From the NCBI GenBank assembly GCA_964036315.1, contig OZ038485.1:102866542-102930541 (forward strand): 64,000 nucleotides of DNA. Direction: 5' to 3'. Origin of the DNA: Acanthosepion esculentum (taxonomy: Eukaryota; Mollusca; Cephalopoda; Sepiida; Sepiidae). Numbering within the stretch: the stretch's first letter is position 1; each line of letters opens with the position of its first letter. This document shows, piece after piece, positions 30,188-40,054 of this stretch. A model generated the notes under the pieces. The model ran no database searches and was not told the origin of the DNA. It saw only the letters and a list, made by a program, of their open reading frames with translations. A program made the position numbers and the translations under genes.

Positions 30188-30222
<35 letters not shown>
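30188..30222. repeat. (TA)n microsatellite
   Basis: Alternating TA run. A second short run lies at 30337-30358. Confidence 0.95.
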
Positions 30223-30228
<6 letters not shown>

Positions 30229-30354
30229 ACAGAGCATTTACTTAAATATTTGTATCTATAAAAAAGAATGTTTAAACTTAAAAATGTCTTAGAATAATTG
30301 TCAGACTTTGTCCATTTCATAATGCGTGACATATATACATATATATATATATAT

Positions 30355-30625
30355 ATATAACAATTGGGATCAAATATAGATTGAATATGGATTAGAATCC
30401 AAGAAAATGGTAGGATAAGAAATAAATAGGTGAGGTTTATAAATTTAACATGTTTCACTTTTATCTAAACTTCATTAGAAAATGAAATGTGAAGGAGAAA
30501 AGAAAATTCTGGTATTTATATTTTGTATCCCAGAATTTTCTTTTCTCTTCCATATTTCATTTTCTGATCAAGCTTATTTTTTATATATCAAGGACAATTT
30601 TAGGCAAAAGAAGTATGACAAAGCA
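30355..30625. repeat. Palindromic repeat unit with conserved modules
   Basis: 30355-30500 is the complement of 11735-11880. Arms 30477-30512 and 30530-30565 ('agaaaatgaaat.tg.ag.ag' / complement) form a 36-bp hairpin. 30584-30625 is a module ('tatatatcaaggacaatttt', 'aagaagtatgacaaa') repeated at 31397 and 33885. It is followed by a long (TA)n run. Confidence 0.75.
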
Positions 30626-30629
30626 GAAA

Positions 30630-30634
<5 letters not shown>

Positions 30635-30692
<58 letters not shown>
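30635..30692. repeat. (TA)n microsatellite
   Basis: About 58 bp of pure TA. Confidence 0.95.
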
Positions 30693-30697
<5 letters not shown>

Positions 30698-31135
30698 AAA
30701 CACACCCATATACCCATCCTCACTACATGCCAAAAATTTCCCAATATACACAATTTTTACAAACAATAAAATTTACTCCAAACTTAATGTACATTTAATC
30801 CACAGTCAACTTCACAAGCACTGACATTATCAACACTAACAAGACTCACTAGAAAATTTGGTCTATGCCCACCTTTCCCATTTCTTTGGGAATTAAAAAG
30901 ACACTTAGACACTGCCAGACACAAAAATGCCAACTAGAATTCAGATGCACATGTACTAAGGCCATGAGACATAAAACATGAGATCTACCTGATCAGGGAA
31001 AACAAACAACACAGAATTCAAAATACCAAAACATATTCTCTTTCATAACTCATTTCTCAAAAGATTTTTGATGAAACTAAAATAAAGAAGAAACACTAAA
31101 TTTCTAAAGCTTTTTATATGTGTCCCTTATTCAAT

Positions 31136-31136
31136 A

Positions 31137-31193
<57 letters not shown>

Positions 31194-31196
31194 TAT
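31136..31196. repeat. (TA)n microsatellite
   Basis: TA run with two single-base interruptions, directly before the palindrome at 31209. Confidence 0.93.
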
Positions 31197-31208
31197 AAAT
31201 GAAATCCA

Positions 31209-31560
31209 AGAAGAAAACTATACTTAGTTTAGCCAGATACGTTTCATCATTCAACAGAATTTATCAAGGCAAATTTATTATTTGATAAATTCTGTCGAAT
31301 GATGAAACACTTGGCTAAACTAAATATAGTTTTCCTCTTGTCTTTTCATTCATTTTGTCACTTCTACAGATATATTTACATATATGGGAAATTAAATTTT
31401 TTATATATCAAGAACAATTTTAGGGAAAAGAAGTATGACAAAATGGAAAAAAATTTTTGTTCATCACGTTTCGTCCTGTACGATTTCATTGGACTTAAAT
31501 TTAGTCTGAAGTCATAAAGGATGAAATGCATTAAACAGAAAATTTTTTCACTTTGTCACG
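31209..31560. repeat. Palindrome (~59-bp arms) plus conserved module
   Basis: Arms 31209-31267 and 31282-31340 are reverse complementary and contain 'gaatgatgaaac'. The module at 31397-31445 ('tatatatcaagaacaatttt', 'aagaagtatgacaaaatgg') is shared with 30584 and 33885. A second weak inversion ('gacaaaatgg' / 'cactttgtcac') spans to 31560 and holds 'caggacgaaacgtgatg' on the minus strand. Confidence 0.78.
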
Positions 31561-31561
31561 C

Positions 31562-31800
31562 ATATATATATATATATATAATGGATTAAATCTTACATAT
31601 TGTTTAAATGTTATGAGCATCCATTTAAACAGTGTTTAAACAAATAAATTATATATATATATATATATATTTCTAATTAAATATATATATATTTCTTATT
31701 ATTATAAATGTTATATTTATTGTTTACACATGTTTTAGTGGATATTCCCTATTTTTTTCAAACAGTGTAATTGATGTCTAATTTGGGTAATCAAAAGTCT
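31562..31800. repeat. Cluster of short (TA)n runs
   Basis: Several TA runs (about 31563-31581, 31650-31670, 31682-31692) in AT-rich DNA. Confidence 0.85.
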
Positions 31801-31814
31801 TAGTAAAAAAAAAA

Positions 31815-31912
31815 AAAATGTATCTCTTGGCTGGGATTGAACCTGCATTCCCCTGACATTAGGAAAACCACTTTTAAGTGAGGTATACTTTAGATCATTC
31901 AACCATGAAAAA
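31815..31912 (-). repeat. tRNA-like sequence, minus strand
   Basis: On the minus strand 'tcatggttgaatgatctaaa' resembles an A box and 'aatgcaggttcaatcccagc' contains a good B box. It is probably a SINE or tRNA relic. A full cloverleaf could not be drawn. Confidence 0.45.
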
Positions 31913-32244
31913 ACTCACTGCAATTTCTTTATTAAAAATTTTCATTGCCAAGGCCAATAAGCATCAATCATATTGTTTAAAAGAACAGGAATGTATATTC
32001 AAACATATTTACCTACTAAATATATTGTTTATAGTAATAAGGAATAATGTTGGATTATAAATAAAATCCTTTAATTCCTTAGAAATAACTTTGTCTACAT
32101 TTTGGGTGCAAATACATATATAAATAAAAAGAAAGAACAGTAAGATATAAAATCCGGTGTTCTTATAGATATTTTTATTTTTACACAATAGTGCTCAATG
32201 TAAATTTACAGAGCATTAATATTATAAATTAATTGATTTAAAAT

Positions 32245-32421
32245 ATGGGTTTTTCGCTACACAGTGATAACCATGTTTCAGAAATGGAGGCTAAAGCTTT
32301 AGAATTTAATTTTGTTATTAAACCAAAGACATTAGTTCCATTTCCTCGTCAAGCGAATTTTGGAGTAACTTATTATTTTAAATTTACGGTTATTAAAGGC
32401 ACGGCAAAGATTCATAATTGA
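32245..32421 (+). CDS. Small open frame, 58 codons, function unknown
   Basis: ATG to TGA, starting 'MGFSLHSDNHVSEMEAKA' and ending 'VIKGTAKIHN'. There is no signal peptide or recognised motif. Composition is more protein-like than the TA-repeat frames nearby. It may be part of a repeat or chance, and no splice context was found. Confidence 0.2.
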   Translation: MGFSLHSDNHVSEMEAKALEFNFVIKPKTLVPFPRQANFGVTYYFKFTVIKGTAKIHN

Positions 32422-32510
32422 GGGTTTCCAAGGATACCGAAAAATCCATTCATCTAGACAAGGGGTGGTAGGGGGTTCAATTTTTTAATTTTCGTTGTAT
32501 CAGTTAATAG

Positions 32511-32540
<30 letters not shown>
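32511..32540. repeat. (TA)n microsatellite
   Basis: Alternating TA run. Confidence 0.95.
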
Positions 32541-32544
<4 letters not shown>

Positions 32545-32559
32545 GCCGTTTTTTTCTAA

Positions 32560-33110
32560 AGATTACATGTAAGTTATGTCTATTGCATTTTTAAATGAGT
32601 TTTTCTAGTTGATGGATTAGTTTCTGCATCTTGGTGTTAAAGGTGTCAAAAAAACTGTTCCCAGTTTGTGTTAGTTCTTGTTTAGGTGTGGTTTCAATCT
32701 TTTGACTGGCTTTAGTTGTTACCAAGAAAGAAAGAAATACCATGAAATTCAAAGTCCATCTGGTTGTATGCATCTTTGGGATGATCTGGTAAGTTTTCAT
32801 TTTGAATGTTTGTATTGCCACATAAGTGTGATGTTGTTATTTTAGAGATTTTTGAAACTCTGCCATATCATGTGACTGTGACATAATTTGGATTCTGAGA
32901 ATTTAAATTCATTTTCAGAATCCCTAGTTCAGAATCAGAAGTGATTTTGTTGGTTGTTCTAACTCAAAATATTTCCAAAGATGCATTCTATCACACAGGC
33001 TTTGAATTTCTTTCTTGATAATGACTGAAGCCAGTCAAAAGGCCAAAATGTTAAAAAGAACATTTTTTTTTATTTTTACAATAATGTTCACTCTGTACAA
33101 GGCCAAAGAG
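32560..33110. repeat. Diverged inverted repeat with shared motif
   Basis: 'actaaagccagtcaaaag' (minus strand, about 32695-32720) and 'actgaagccagtcaaaag' (plus, about 33024-33041) face each other, with 'gaaac' or 'aaaat' following. The centre is unassigned. Around 33100-33255 the sequence changes to the LINE-related repeat seen at 37985-38110. Confidence 0.5.
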
Positions 33111-33387
33111 CCACTCGAGTTAGAGGTGTACAGAGTAAGAGGTGCATTTTATGGGGATATGTGGGAAAAATAACAGTTAATCCTAAACTTGAACAGGTTA
33201 AGATTGGAGTGATCAAGGAAACATTTCCTTGGAAGTCAGTTCTGTAAACAGTTCTTTAACACCTTCAACACCAACATATGGAAACTAATTTACCAACAAG
33301 AAGGAATTATTGAAAAATTACAATAGCATAACTTGTCTATTACCTTTAGCAAGACCTGTTTGAATGAAAATTTGCTGCCAAGACCTA

Positions 33388-33390
<3 letters not shown>

Positions 33391-33425
<35 letters not shown>
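33391..33425. repeat. (TA)n microsatellite
   Basis: Alternating TA run. Confidence 0.95.
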
Positions 33426-33430
<5 letters not shown>

Positions 33431-33513
33431 GGATTAAGTCTGACAATTTTTTAATATATTTTCTGTCTATACATTATTTTAATAGATACAATTTGTTTAA
33501 ACAAATGGCCTAA

Positions 33514-33704
33514 ATTTTGTAGAAAATATGTGTTCTCCAACAGGAATTGAACGTGTGTCCTATATGGAAAAATTTGTTTAATTTGGGCTTTGCAAACCAG
33601 ATGCTTCTCTATAGCTGAATGGTATAGCATGTCAGATCAATTGATGGTTCTGTATAGGATGCAGGTTCAATTCCTGTTGGGGAACGCATATTTTCTACAA
33701 AATT
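33514..33704. repeat. Palindrome enclosing a tRNA-like core
   Basis: Arms 33514-33562 and 33654-33704 are reverse complementary with few mismatches. The plus strand of the right half reads 'tagctgaatggtatagca' (A-box/D-arm-like) and 'gcaggttcaattcctgt' (B box with a pairing T-arm). The middle is too long for a normal anticodon arm, so this is tRNA-like and not a tRNA gene. Confidence 0.7.
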
Positions 33705-33808
33705 TCTTGATCATTCATGCCAGTAAATGTAATTAATACTGTTTATTTAAAAAAAAAACTGAGCATTTACTTAAATATATTGTATCTATAAAAATGACAT
33801 ATAGACAG

Positions 33809-33811
<3 letters not shown>

Positions 33812-33861
<50 letters not shown>

Positions 33862-33990
33862 GATAATAATATATAAATTTTTATATATCAAGAACAGTTT
33901 TGAAAGAAAAGATGTATGACAAATTGGAATAATTTTTTGTGACACATTTCATCCTAAATGTCGAAGTTCTAACAGATGGAACATGTCACA

Positions 33991-34034
<44 letters not shown>
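33812..34034. repeat. (TA)n runs flanking a short palindromic unit
   Basis: TA runs at 33812-33859 and 33994-34034 enclose the conserved module (33885-33930, 'tatatatcaagaacagtttt') and an inversion 'ttttttgtgacacatttcat' / 'gatggaacatgtcacaaaaa'. Confidence 0.8.
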
Positions 34035-34040
<6 letters not shown>

Positions 34041-34262
34041 CATACATACACATAGGATTAATACAAATAAAATTTATCACTTATGTTATATTCAGTACCT
34101 ATAATAGAATTAAATAAGAACACTAGTTACTAATACTAGCAAATAATATACACCAAATTATACAATTCCAAAATATCAAATTTTACAGAACCTCTGCCAA
34201 CAAAGTGCTCAATTTAAGTATAGAGTGATAATTATTATTAAAATATAAGTAAAAACGTTGAA

Positions 34263-34355
34263 TATTTATTGAATGTCAACACAGTATTTCATAATATTTG
34301 AAACACTCATCGAATATTATGAAACATTGTGTTGACATTTGATAAGTATTGAATT
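34263..34355. repeat. Palindrome with ~38-bp arms
   Basis: Arms at about 34263-34300 ('aatgtcaacacagtatttca') and 34313-34355 ('tgaaacattgtgttgacatt') are complementary with a few mismatches. Confidence 0.8.
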
Positions 34356-34658
34356 TTTTTTTTATTATATATATATATGACATTACTCAAATATTTTTAC
34401 CTGAAGTATTTCAAATACCTTCTGTAAATATATTGCCATTTTCTTTTTATTTAATATCTGTTTTTGTTTTTAAAGGTGACTAATCTTGTGTTTAACTGTG
34501 ATAAATATATAGAGAAATTTTATATGGTTTTGTCATAAATAATCTTTTGATGTATTATGGAATCTATTTGTGTGTATAAGCGCTCTATATAAGGCACTTT
34601 AAATGTTTTGCATTGAATAAAGGAAACAACTGAATATTACATAATTGGGGATTACATA

Positions 34659-34748
34659 TAAAGTAGGTGCTGAAAAGTTCTTGGGTCAACCTACTTCCTA
34701 AAATCATGGGAATTGGGCCCACCAGAAAAACTTTCAGCATCCCTTTAT
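34659..34748. mobile_element. Tiny mariner-type MITE
   Basis: Imperfect inverted ends 'taggtgctgaaaagttcttg' and 'aaaaactttcagcatccctt' are bounded by TA. The total is about 90 bp with no coding capacity. The same end sequence ('gaatgctgaaaagttctcag') occurs alone at 59518. Confidence 0.6.
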
Positions 34749-34759
34749 ATACAGAGGCA

Positions 34760-35388
34760 TCAAATGCCAAACTAAAAAGCAAAACAAATAAGAAAAAATT
34801 GTATATATGTGCAAATTTTATTTTTTTAAATATATTTTATTAATTTTCTATCATTGTGAAGTACCACTCATGGAGTTATTCAAATCAGTTTTCTCTTTAA
34901 AATGGCTTTTCGTTTTATTTCATTCTATTATTTATTTTACTCTGTTTTATTTGAAATATTTACTTGTTTTTTTTTTTTCATTGGCATAAAACTTTGTCAT
35001 CTTTGTGATTGGATTTTTTTTTTCTGGTCAAAACATTGAGGCAAAAGCTATTAACATGAGAATTACTAGCCAAGGACAAAACTTGAAACATATTTTATTA
35101 ATATTGTTATTACGGTATTTCTTTTCTAAAAAGAGAAAAAATATTTAAAAATTATTGTTAAAAAAATATGGCAACTATTTAATCATATTCAATAATTGCC
35201 CTGAATTTATTTATTTTACTGCCCTTTTAATGTTTTAAAAACTGGTCCATTTACTTAATTTTCTGATTTCAAAAATTACCAGGACAGTTTTAAAAAATCC
35301 TGTGTTGAATAAATTTGTACTTTTTTCCTTGGGTGAAACATATAGTTATCTGATTACTTGAGTGTGTGTGTATGTATATATGTATGTG

Positions 35389-35390
<2 letters not shown>
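34760..35390. other. AT-rich, no gene
   Basis: No repeats or frames worth naming. Phe/Leu-rich frames reflect T-rich composition. Confidence 0.5.

Positions 35391-35431
<41 letters not shown>
35391..35431. repeat. (TA)n then (CA)n microsatellite
   Basis: Abuts the left end of the Tc1 derivative. Confidence 0.95.
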
Positions 35432-35438
<7 letters not shown>

Positions 35439-35448
35439 GACAGACATA

Positions 35449-35838
35449 CACACTACAGTTCAAAAGTTTGAGGCCACTCCAGGTAATTTTTTAAATTGGC
35501 CCAATAAGTAGTTATTTTGTACTTTAAATATGAGAAAATTATTATACCTGGTTAAAAATGTGAGACATGATTTTTTTTATTAGAAGTTTTATTATGACAA
35601 AATGAAAAATAGCATTTTATGATTTAAATTTTACTCTCGTCAAAATATCCTCCTCTAGCCTTGACTACTACAGCACAAATCTTTGACATTTGTTGCAAAA
35701 GTTTCTCAAAGTATAAGTTTGGTAATTGATTCCAATCTTTTTTTCAATGACCCTAAGAATATTTTTTTTTTTTTTTTCATTCTACTGTCAAGTTCAACCC
35801 ATGCTAATTCTGGGGGTGGCTTCAAACTTTTGAACTGT

Positions 35839-35843
<5 letters not shown>
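35449..35843 (-). mobile_element. Tc1 transposon deletion derivative
   Basis: Inverted termini 'cactacagttcaaaagtttg' (from 35451) and its complement (ending about 35843) are nearly perfect for 27 bp. On the minus strand the remnant encodes 'ELAWVELDSRMKK' and, after a frame break, 'KLLQQMSKICAVVVKARGGY' before a stop. This is the extreme C-terminus of Tc1-type transposases, which follows the last catalytic residue. Everything upstream is deleted, so it could move only in trans. CA and TG repeats directly abut both ends and obscure the TA target. Confidence 0.88.
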
Positions 35844-36035
<192 letters not shown>

Positions 36036-36206
36036 TAATATTACTTGGCAGCTTCCTTGTTTTAGAGTACATAAAACATGACTCTTATTCCAGTATATTT
36101 TTAATGTTTTTATTTCTAGTAACATTTATCTATCAGGCCTTATGAATAATGCAACTCATTTAATTTTTTTTTTTTTTTTAATTTCTTTTTCACATTCATT
36201 TCCTAG

Positions 36207-36320
36207 GTGGATTTTCTTGGATTCTTATCTTTGGGTATATGGATTTTTCTTCTTTCTATCTTTGGATTTGTTTGCATTTTGCTGAATTAAGATTTAGCCT
36301 TGAATCTGAAGGATATTTTA
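36207..36320 (+). CDS. Candidate alternative exon (unproven)
   Basis: A T-rich tract and 'cattcatttcctag' precede 36207, and gtaagt begins at 36321. In phase with a spliced G from 17213 the 114 nt are open ('FSWILIFGYMDFSSFYLWIC', then 'LHFAELRFSLESEGYF'). This hydrophobic sequence has no known homologue that I recognise. It could be a real alternative 3' exon of the KIAA0513-like gene, an exon of a non-coding RNA, or chance. Confidence 0.25.
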
Positions 36321-37980
36321 GTAAGTACCGTGTTAGTATTTGTATGTCTGGAATTTCTTTTGGTCTTCAGTAATGTAGTTGATTATAATTATTTAAACAA
36401 GATTTCTATATAGAAAACTATTTTGAAGAACATTTCTGATCCTAATAAAAGCAGGAAAGAAACAGTTTCTCAGCTGTGAAAATGAAAAACAAATGTTTAT
36501 AAGTTTCTGAAAAAAATCTATTGCAGTATCTAAAATAGAACAGTCACAATTTATGAATAACTATATAAATGGGATACATAAATCAGGAAATAAAAGCAAA
36601 CAATGAATTGGAATGAATTATATTTCTCCCCATCGAAGGCACAGTTTCCCTCCCCAACCACACCACCAAAATAAAACTTTAAAATATACCCTACATCCTA
36701 TAAACCAAAGGTTACATTTTTCATCAGGCTATCTTGACCCCAGCAGGGTCAGTTGTAGGATTTTGAATACAGTGGGGTCTGTATTATATTGAATAGTCAA
36801 AGATGTTAGTTCAGGTAAATATTTCTTTATTTACAAGGGTCAACCATTAGTAATATTGACAAAAAGTTGTTTTAGGGGGCAGTTAATTAACCAGAAATAG
36901 TGGAGGTAATAGAACTTTTACTTAAGCATGTATATGAATAAACATGCTATAATACAACAGTGTCTAGATGGAAATAAATTATGGAGGACAGAATGGATCT
37001 ATAGACACAAAAAGCCTACAATTTGTGGAAGTCTAATATACCTAAACATTTTATAATTTTTATGAACAACCAAGTTCTTTTGTGGGTCAATATACTCCAT
37101 AATACTAACCAATTTGTAATATTTCAGTTTATTTCTTTAAAGTTGAATTCTCTTTATGGTATTAAAATGAGTCAAAGTCTTAGGTCATGGTGAATCTTGT
37201 TTCTGGAGATGACTTGTTAATTTTTCTTTTATAATAACTAAATCTTTTTTTTAGTACCGCTATTATTAGTTATAGATTTAGTACCCCTATTATTAGTTAT
37301 AGATGTTTTTCCCTTTTTGCTTATAAAAGACTAAAGAAAAGACGTTTTCTTCTTAGCTGTTTTTACTGAGGTTGTACTACAAAACATTAAACCTTTGATC
37401 TCAATATTCAAGTGATCTTCTAAAAGATCAATTTACATGGTTGATATATTAAATAATAAAAATCAATCCCTGTAGAAAATCAAATCAAATGGAATGTAAT
37501 TTTACAAAAAAAACAAATTTCATACAGAGGTTTCTCATTTGCTGTTATTTCTTCAATTCAGTAACAATCTTATTTAGTAACCTTCTACCTTGAGTTGCCT
37601 TTAGGCCTTGTATTAAGTGAAAGATAGTAAAAAAAAAAAAAATATTGTGTTCACCAAAACGTTTGTTCAGTTTATGAAGTAAATCTTCTACTTAATAAGC
37701 AAACTTTCTGGCCAACCTAATAGATTTGTTTTAGTTATATTTCTGTTTCTATATACCAACATATCTGAATATAAAAGGAACGTTTCTATCAGAATAAAAG
37801 ATAAAAAGTATAAAAGAATAATATAAGAAAATACTATAATAATAATACAATATGAACAGAGAAGTAATGATCACCATCTGTCAAGACTGACAATAAATAT
37901 AGCAGATATTTTGCTACTATTGCCTACATAGATATTTATGGTAGAGTTTGTTTTTTTGTTTTTTTCACTGTTTGTGCAAT
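36321..37980. other. AT-rich, no gene seen
   Basis: Largely unique sequence without frames. A small local duplication 'gctattattagttatagatt' occurs twice at about 37258-37305. Confidence 0.5.
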
Positions 37981-37984
37981 ACAA

Positions 37985-38410
37985 GGCTGAAGGGTGACTC
38001 AAGGTATATGGTTACTGAGTTAAATTGTTTTAAGTGGGGTTCAAATAGAAAGTAAGAAATGCATATTATAAGGACATGTAGGATATATATATATATATAT
38101 ATATATCAGTTGACCCTGGACTTAGAATCCAAGATTGTAGCTGCCAGGAAGCAGCACAAAGCAACAGTTCCATGAAAGTAGATGAGTGTAACTTACTCCT
38201 TATCAAAGAAACATGGAGGGAATGGGGATGGTTTGCCACTGTGAACATGGTATGGTCTGAGGGTCTGAACTGGTGGAATTAAGGATTGTAACTCATCTGT
38301 ACATCTGCCATAGTAATAGCAACAGAATAGTGAATGGTTAGCAACGTTTCATCAGTTGGATAAGGGTTGTAGGATAGAGAATAACTCATCACCCACAAGA
38401 CCACATAAGC
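37985..38410 (-). mobile_element. LINE-related 3' fragment (family of 11885-12790)
   Basis: Matches 11885-12106 plus 12317-12370 continuously, with 'catagtaatagcaa.a.aat' and 'ttggataagggttg.aggat' adjacent as expected before the 12107-12304 insertion. A (TA)n run is embedded at 38083-38107. Orientation is inferred from the related coding fragment. Confidence 0.65.
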
Positions 38411-38635
38411 ATGTGTAGTGCAATGTACTCATTCATTAACAATTCTCACAAATACACACTTCCATGACCAATAATACAAATCAATAACACTTATCAAAAT
38501 TATTAAAACTATTAGAATCTAATGTATTTGAAAGCAAACAGAATTTTTGTCAAGATAGTGCTCAACAGAGAACTAGAATGACAACAGTCAATAAATTAAT
38601 TAGGTTCAATCAACCTATATATAAGTAACAGTAAT

Positions 38636-38778
38636 ATATATATATATATATATATTGATTTTATTGTTTATTTATTATTTGCTCTGTAAGAATAAATATA
38701 TTGAACTCTGTGGATCAGTTTTAATATTTTATATTACTAGGATCCACTTGGATTATATACTAACAGATTTGTTACGTT

Positions 38779-38817
<39 letters not shown>

Positions 38818-38845
38818 CGATTTTCATATATATTATATATATATT
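38636..38845. repeat. (TA)n runs
   Basis: TA runs at 38636-38655 and 38782-38813 and a short one to about 38850. Confidence 0.9.
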
Positions 38846-39358
38846 ATATATGTGCAGTACTTATTGGAAAGCACTGAATGTCAGCGATAAACCTAACATA
38901 TTTAGTTGCGTTGATGTGAGTTTGTGCTCCTGTGTTTCAAACCCTTTGTGATCAGCAAATAATTGCAATAAGTCAAAATTGGTAAAAAAAATGAATTTAT
39001 TAAAAAATTACCACCAACACGTTCTGTGCACTATTTCAGATTTAAATTCTATGTATTTAGGCAGCAAATGTTCTTTAAGGCAAATATTAAAAACAACAGA
39101 CATTTTGTGTCAATTTTAATGATTGACTTTTCCAAGTTACAAATAAACCTTCTCAAACAAGGAGAAATTTCCATTAGAAATTGCCTGAAGTTCATTTCGG
39201 AAGAAAATTATAAGAAATATGGTTTAAGTTTTTGACTTTCGTCATCATAAGGCTATGTAGAGACAGTTAGTTTAGTAAAATTTTGAAACTGTGTAAAAAT
39301 GTTATTTTTTAAAAATAAGCTGTTAGAAATATGTGATGAAAGCACGTATAGGTCCATT

Positions 39359-39458
<100 letters not shown>

Positions 39459-39974
39459 TGTCTTTTTAAGCAAACCTTTTTCTTTCATATTCCCAAAAAT
39501 ATCTTAAATGTAAAGAAAGCAATTTCTAAAGAAATAATGGATTTTTTAAAATTTATTAATCCGACATTTTTATCGCTTTAAACTTGATTTTTTTGTTAGT
39601 AGTTATAAACTTTCATGAATATGAATGAGAAAGGCGTACTTAAAAAGGCAATATAAAACTTTGCTTAATTACAACACTCTTCATAGCCAGGTTGGTTGAA
39701 CCATTGGATCTAGTGACAATAGTCAATAAATTAATAAGGGTCAATTAACTTGGTACATGAAACTTTGAGATCATTCAAAAGATAAGTCAATTGAATCTTA
39801 CTAATTTATTGACTACTTCAATGAATTATTAAAAATGTATTATACAAGAGAAGAATAGATGAAGGAATTTTTGTTTGAAAATCTATTACTCTTGTAATTA
39901 TTTGATGAGGATATTTTGTTGGTTTTAATTATTTTACCAATCTTTTATTTTTTTAAAAATTTTCTTTCCTTTAG

Positions 39975-40054
39975 GTGACAATTTCTCCAGTTGGGTAACA
40001 ACATATTATGTAGCAGAACTACATGCAAAACTCATCCTCTGCACAAGTAAATGA
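39975..40054 (+). CDS. Candidate alternative terminal exon (unproven)
   Basis: 'ttttctttcctttag' precedes 39975. Joined in phase to the candidate exon at 36207, it reads 'SDNFSSWVTTYYVAELHAKL' to TGA at 40052-40054. A possible donor (gtaaat) lies inside at 40047. About 4.7 kb of repeat-poor AT-rich DNA follows, which could be a long 3' UTR. No homology is recognised. Confidence 0.22.

Noticed and set aside
33600..33690. Functional tRNA gene
   Set aside because: A and B boxes are recognisable but no normal anticodon arm or acceptor stem can be drawn.
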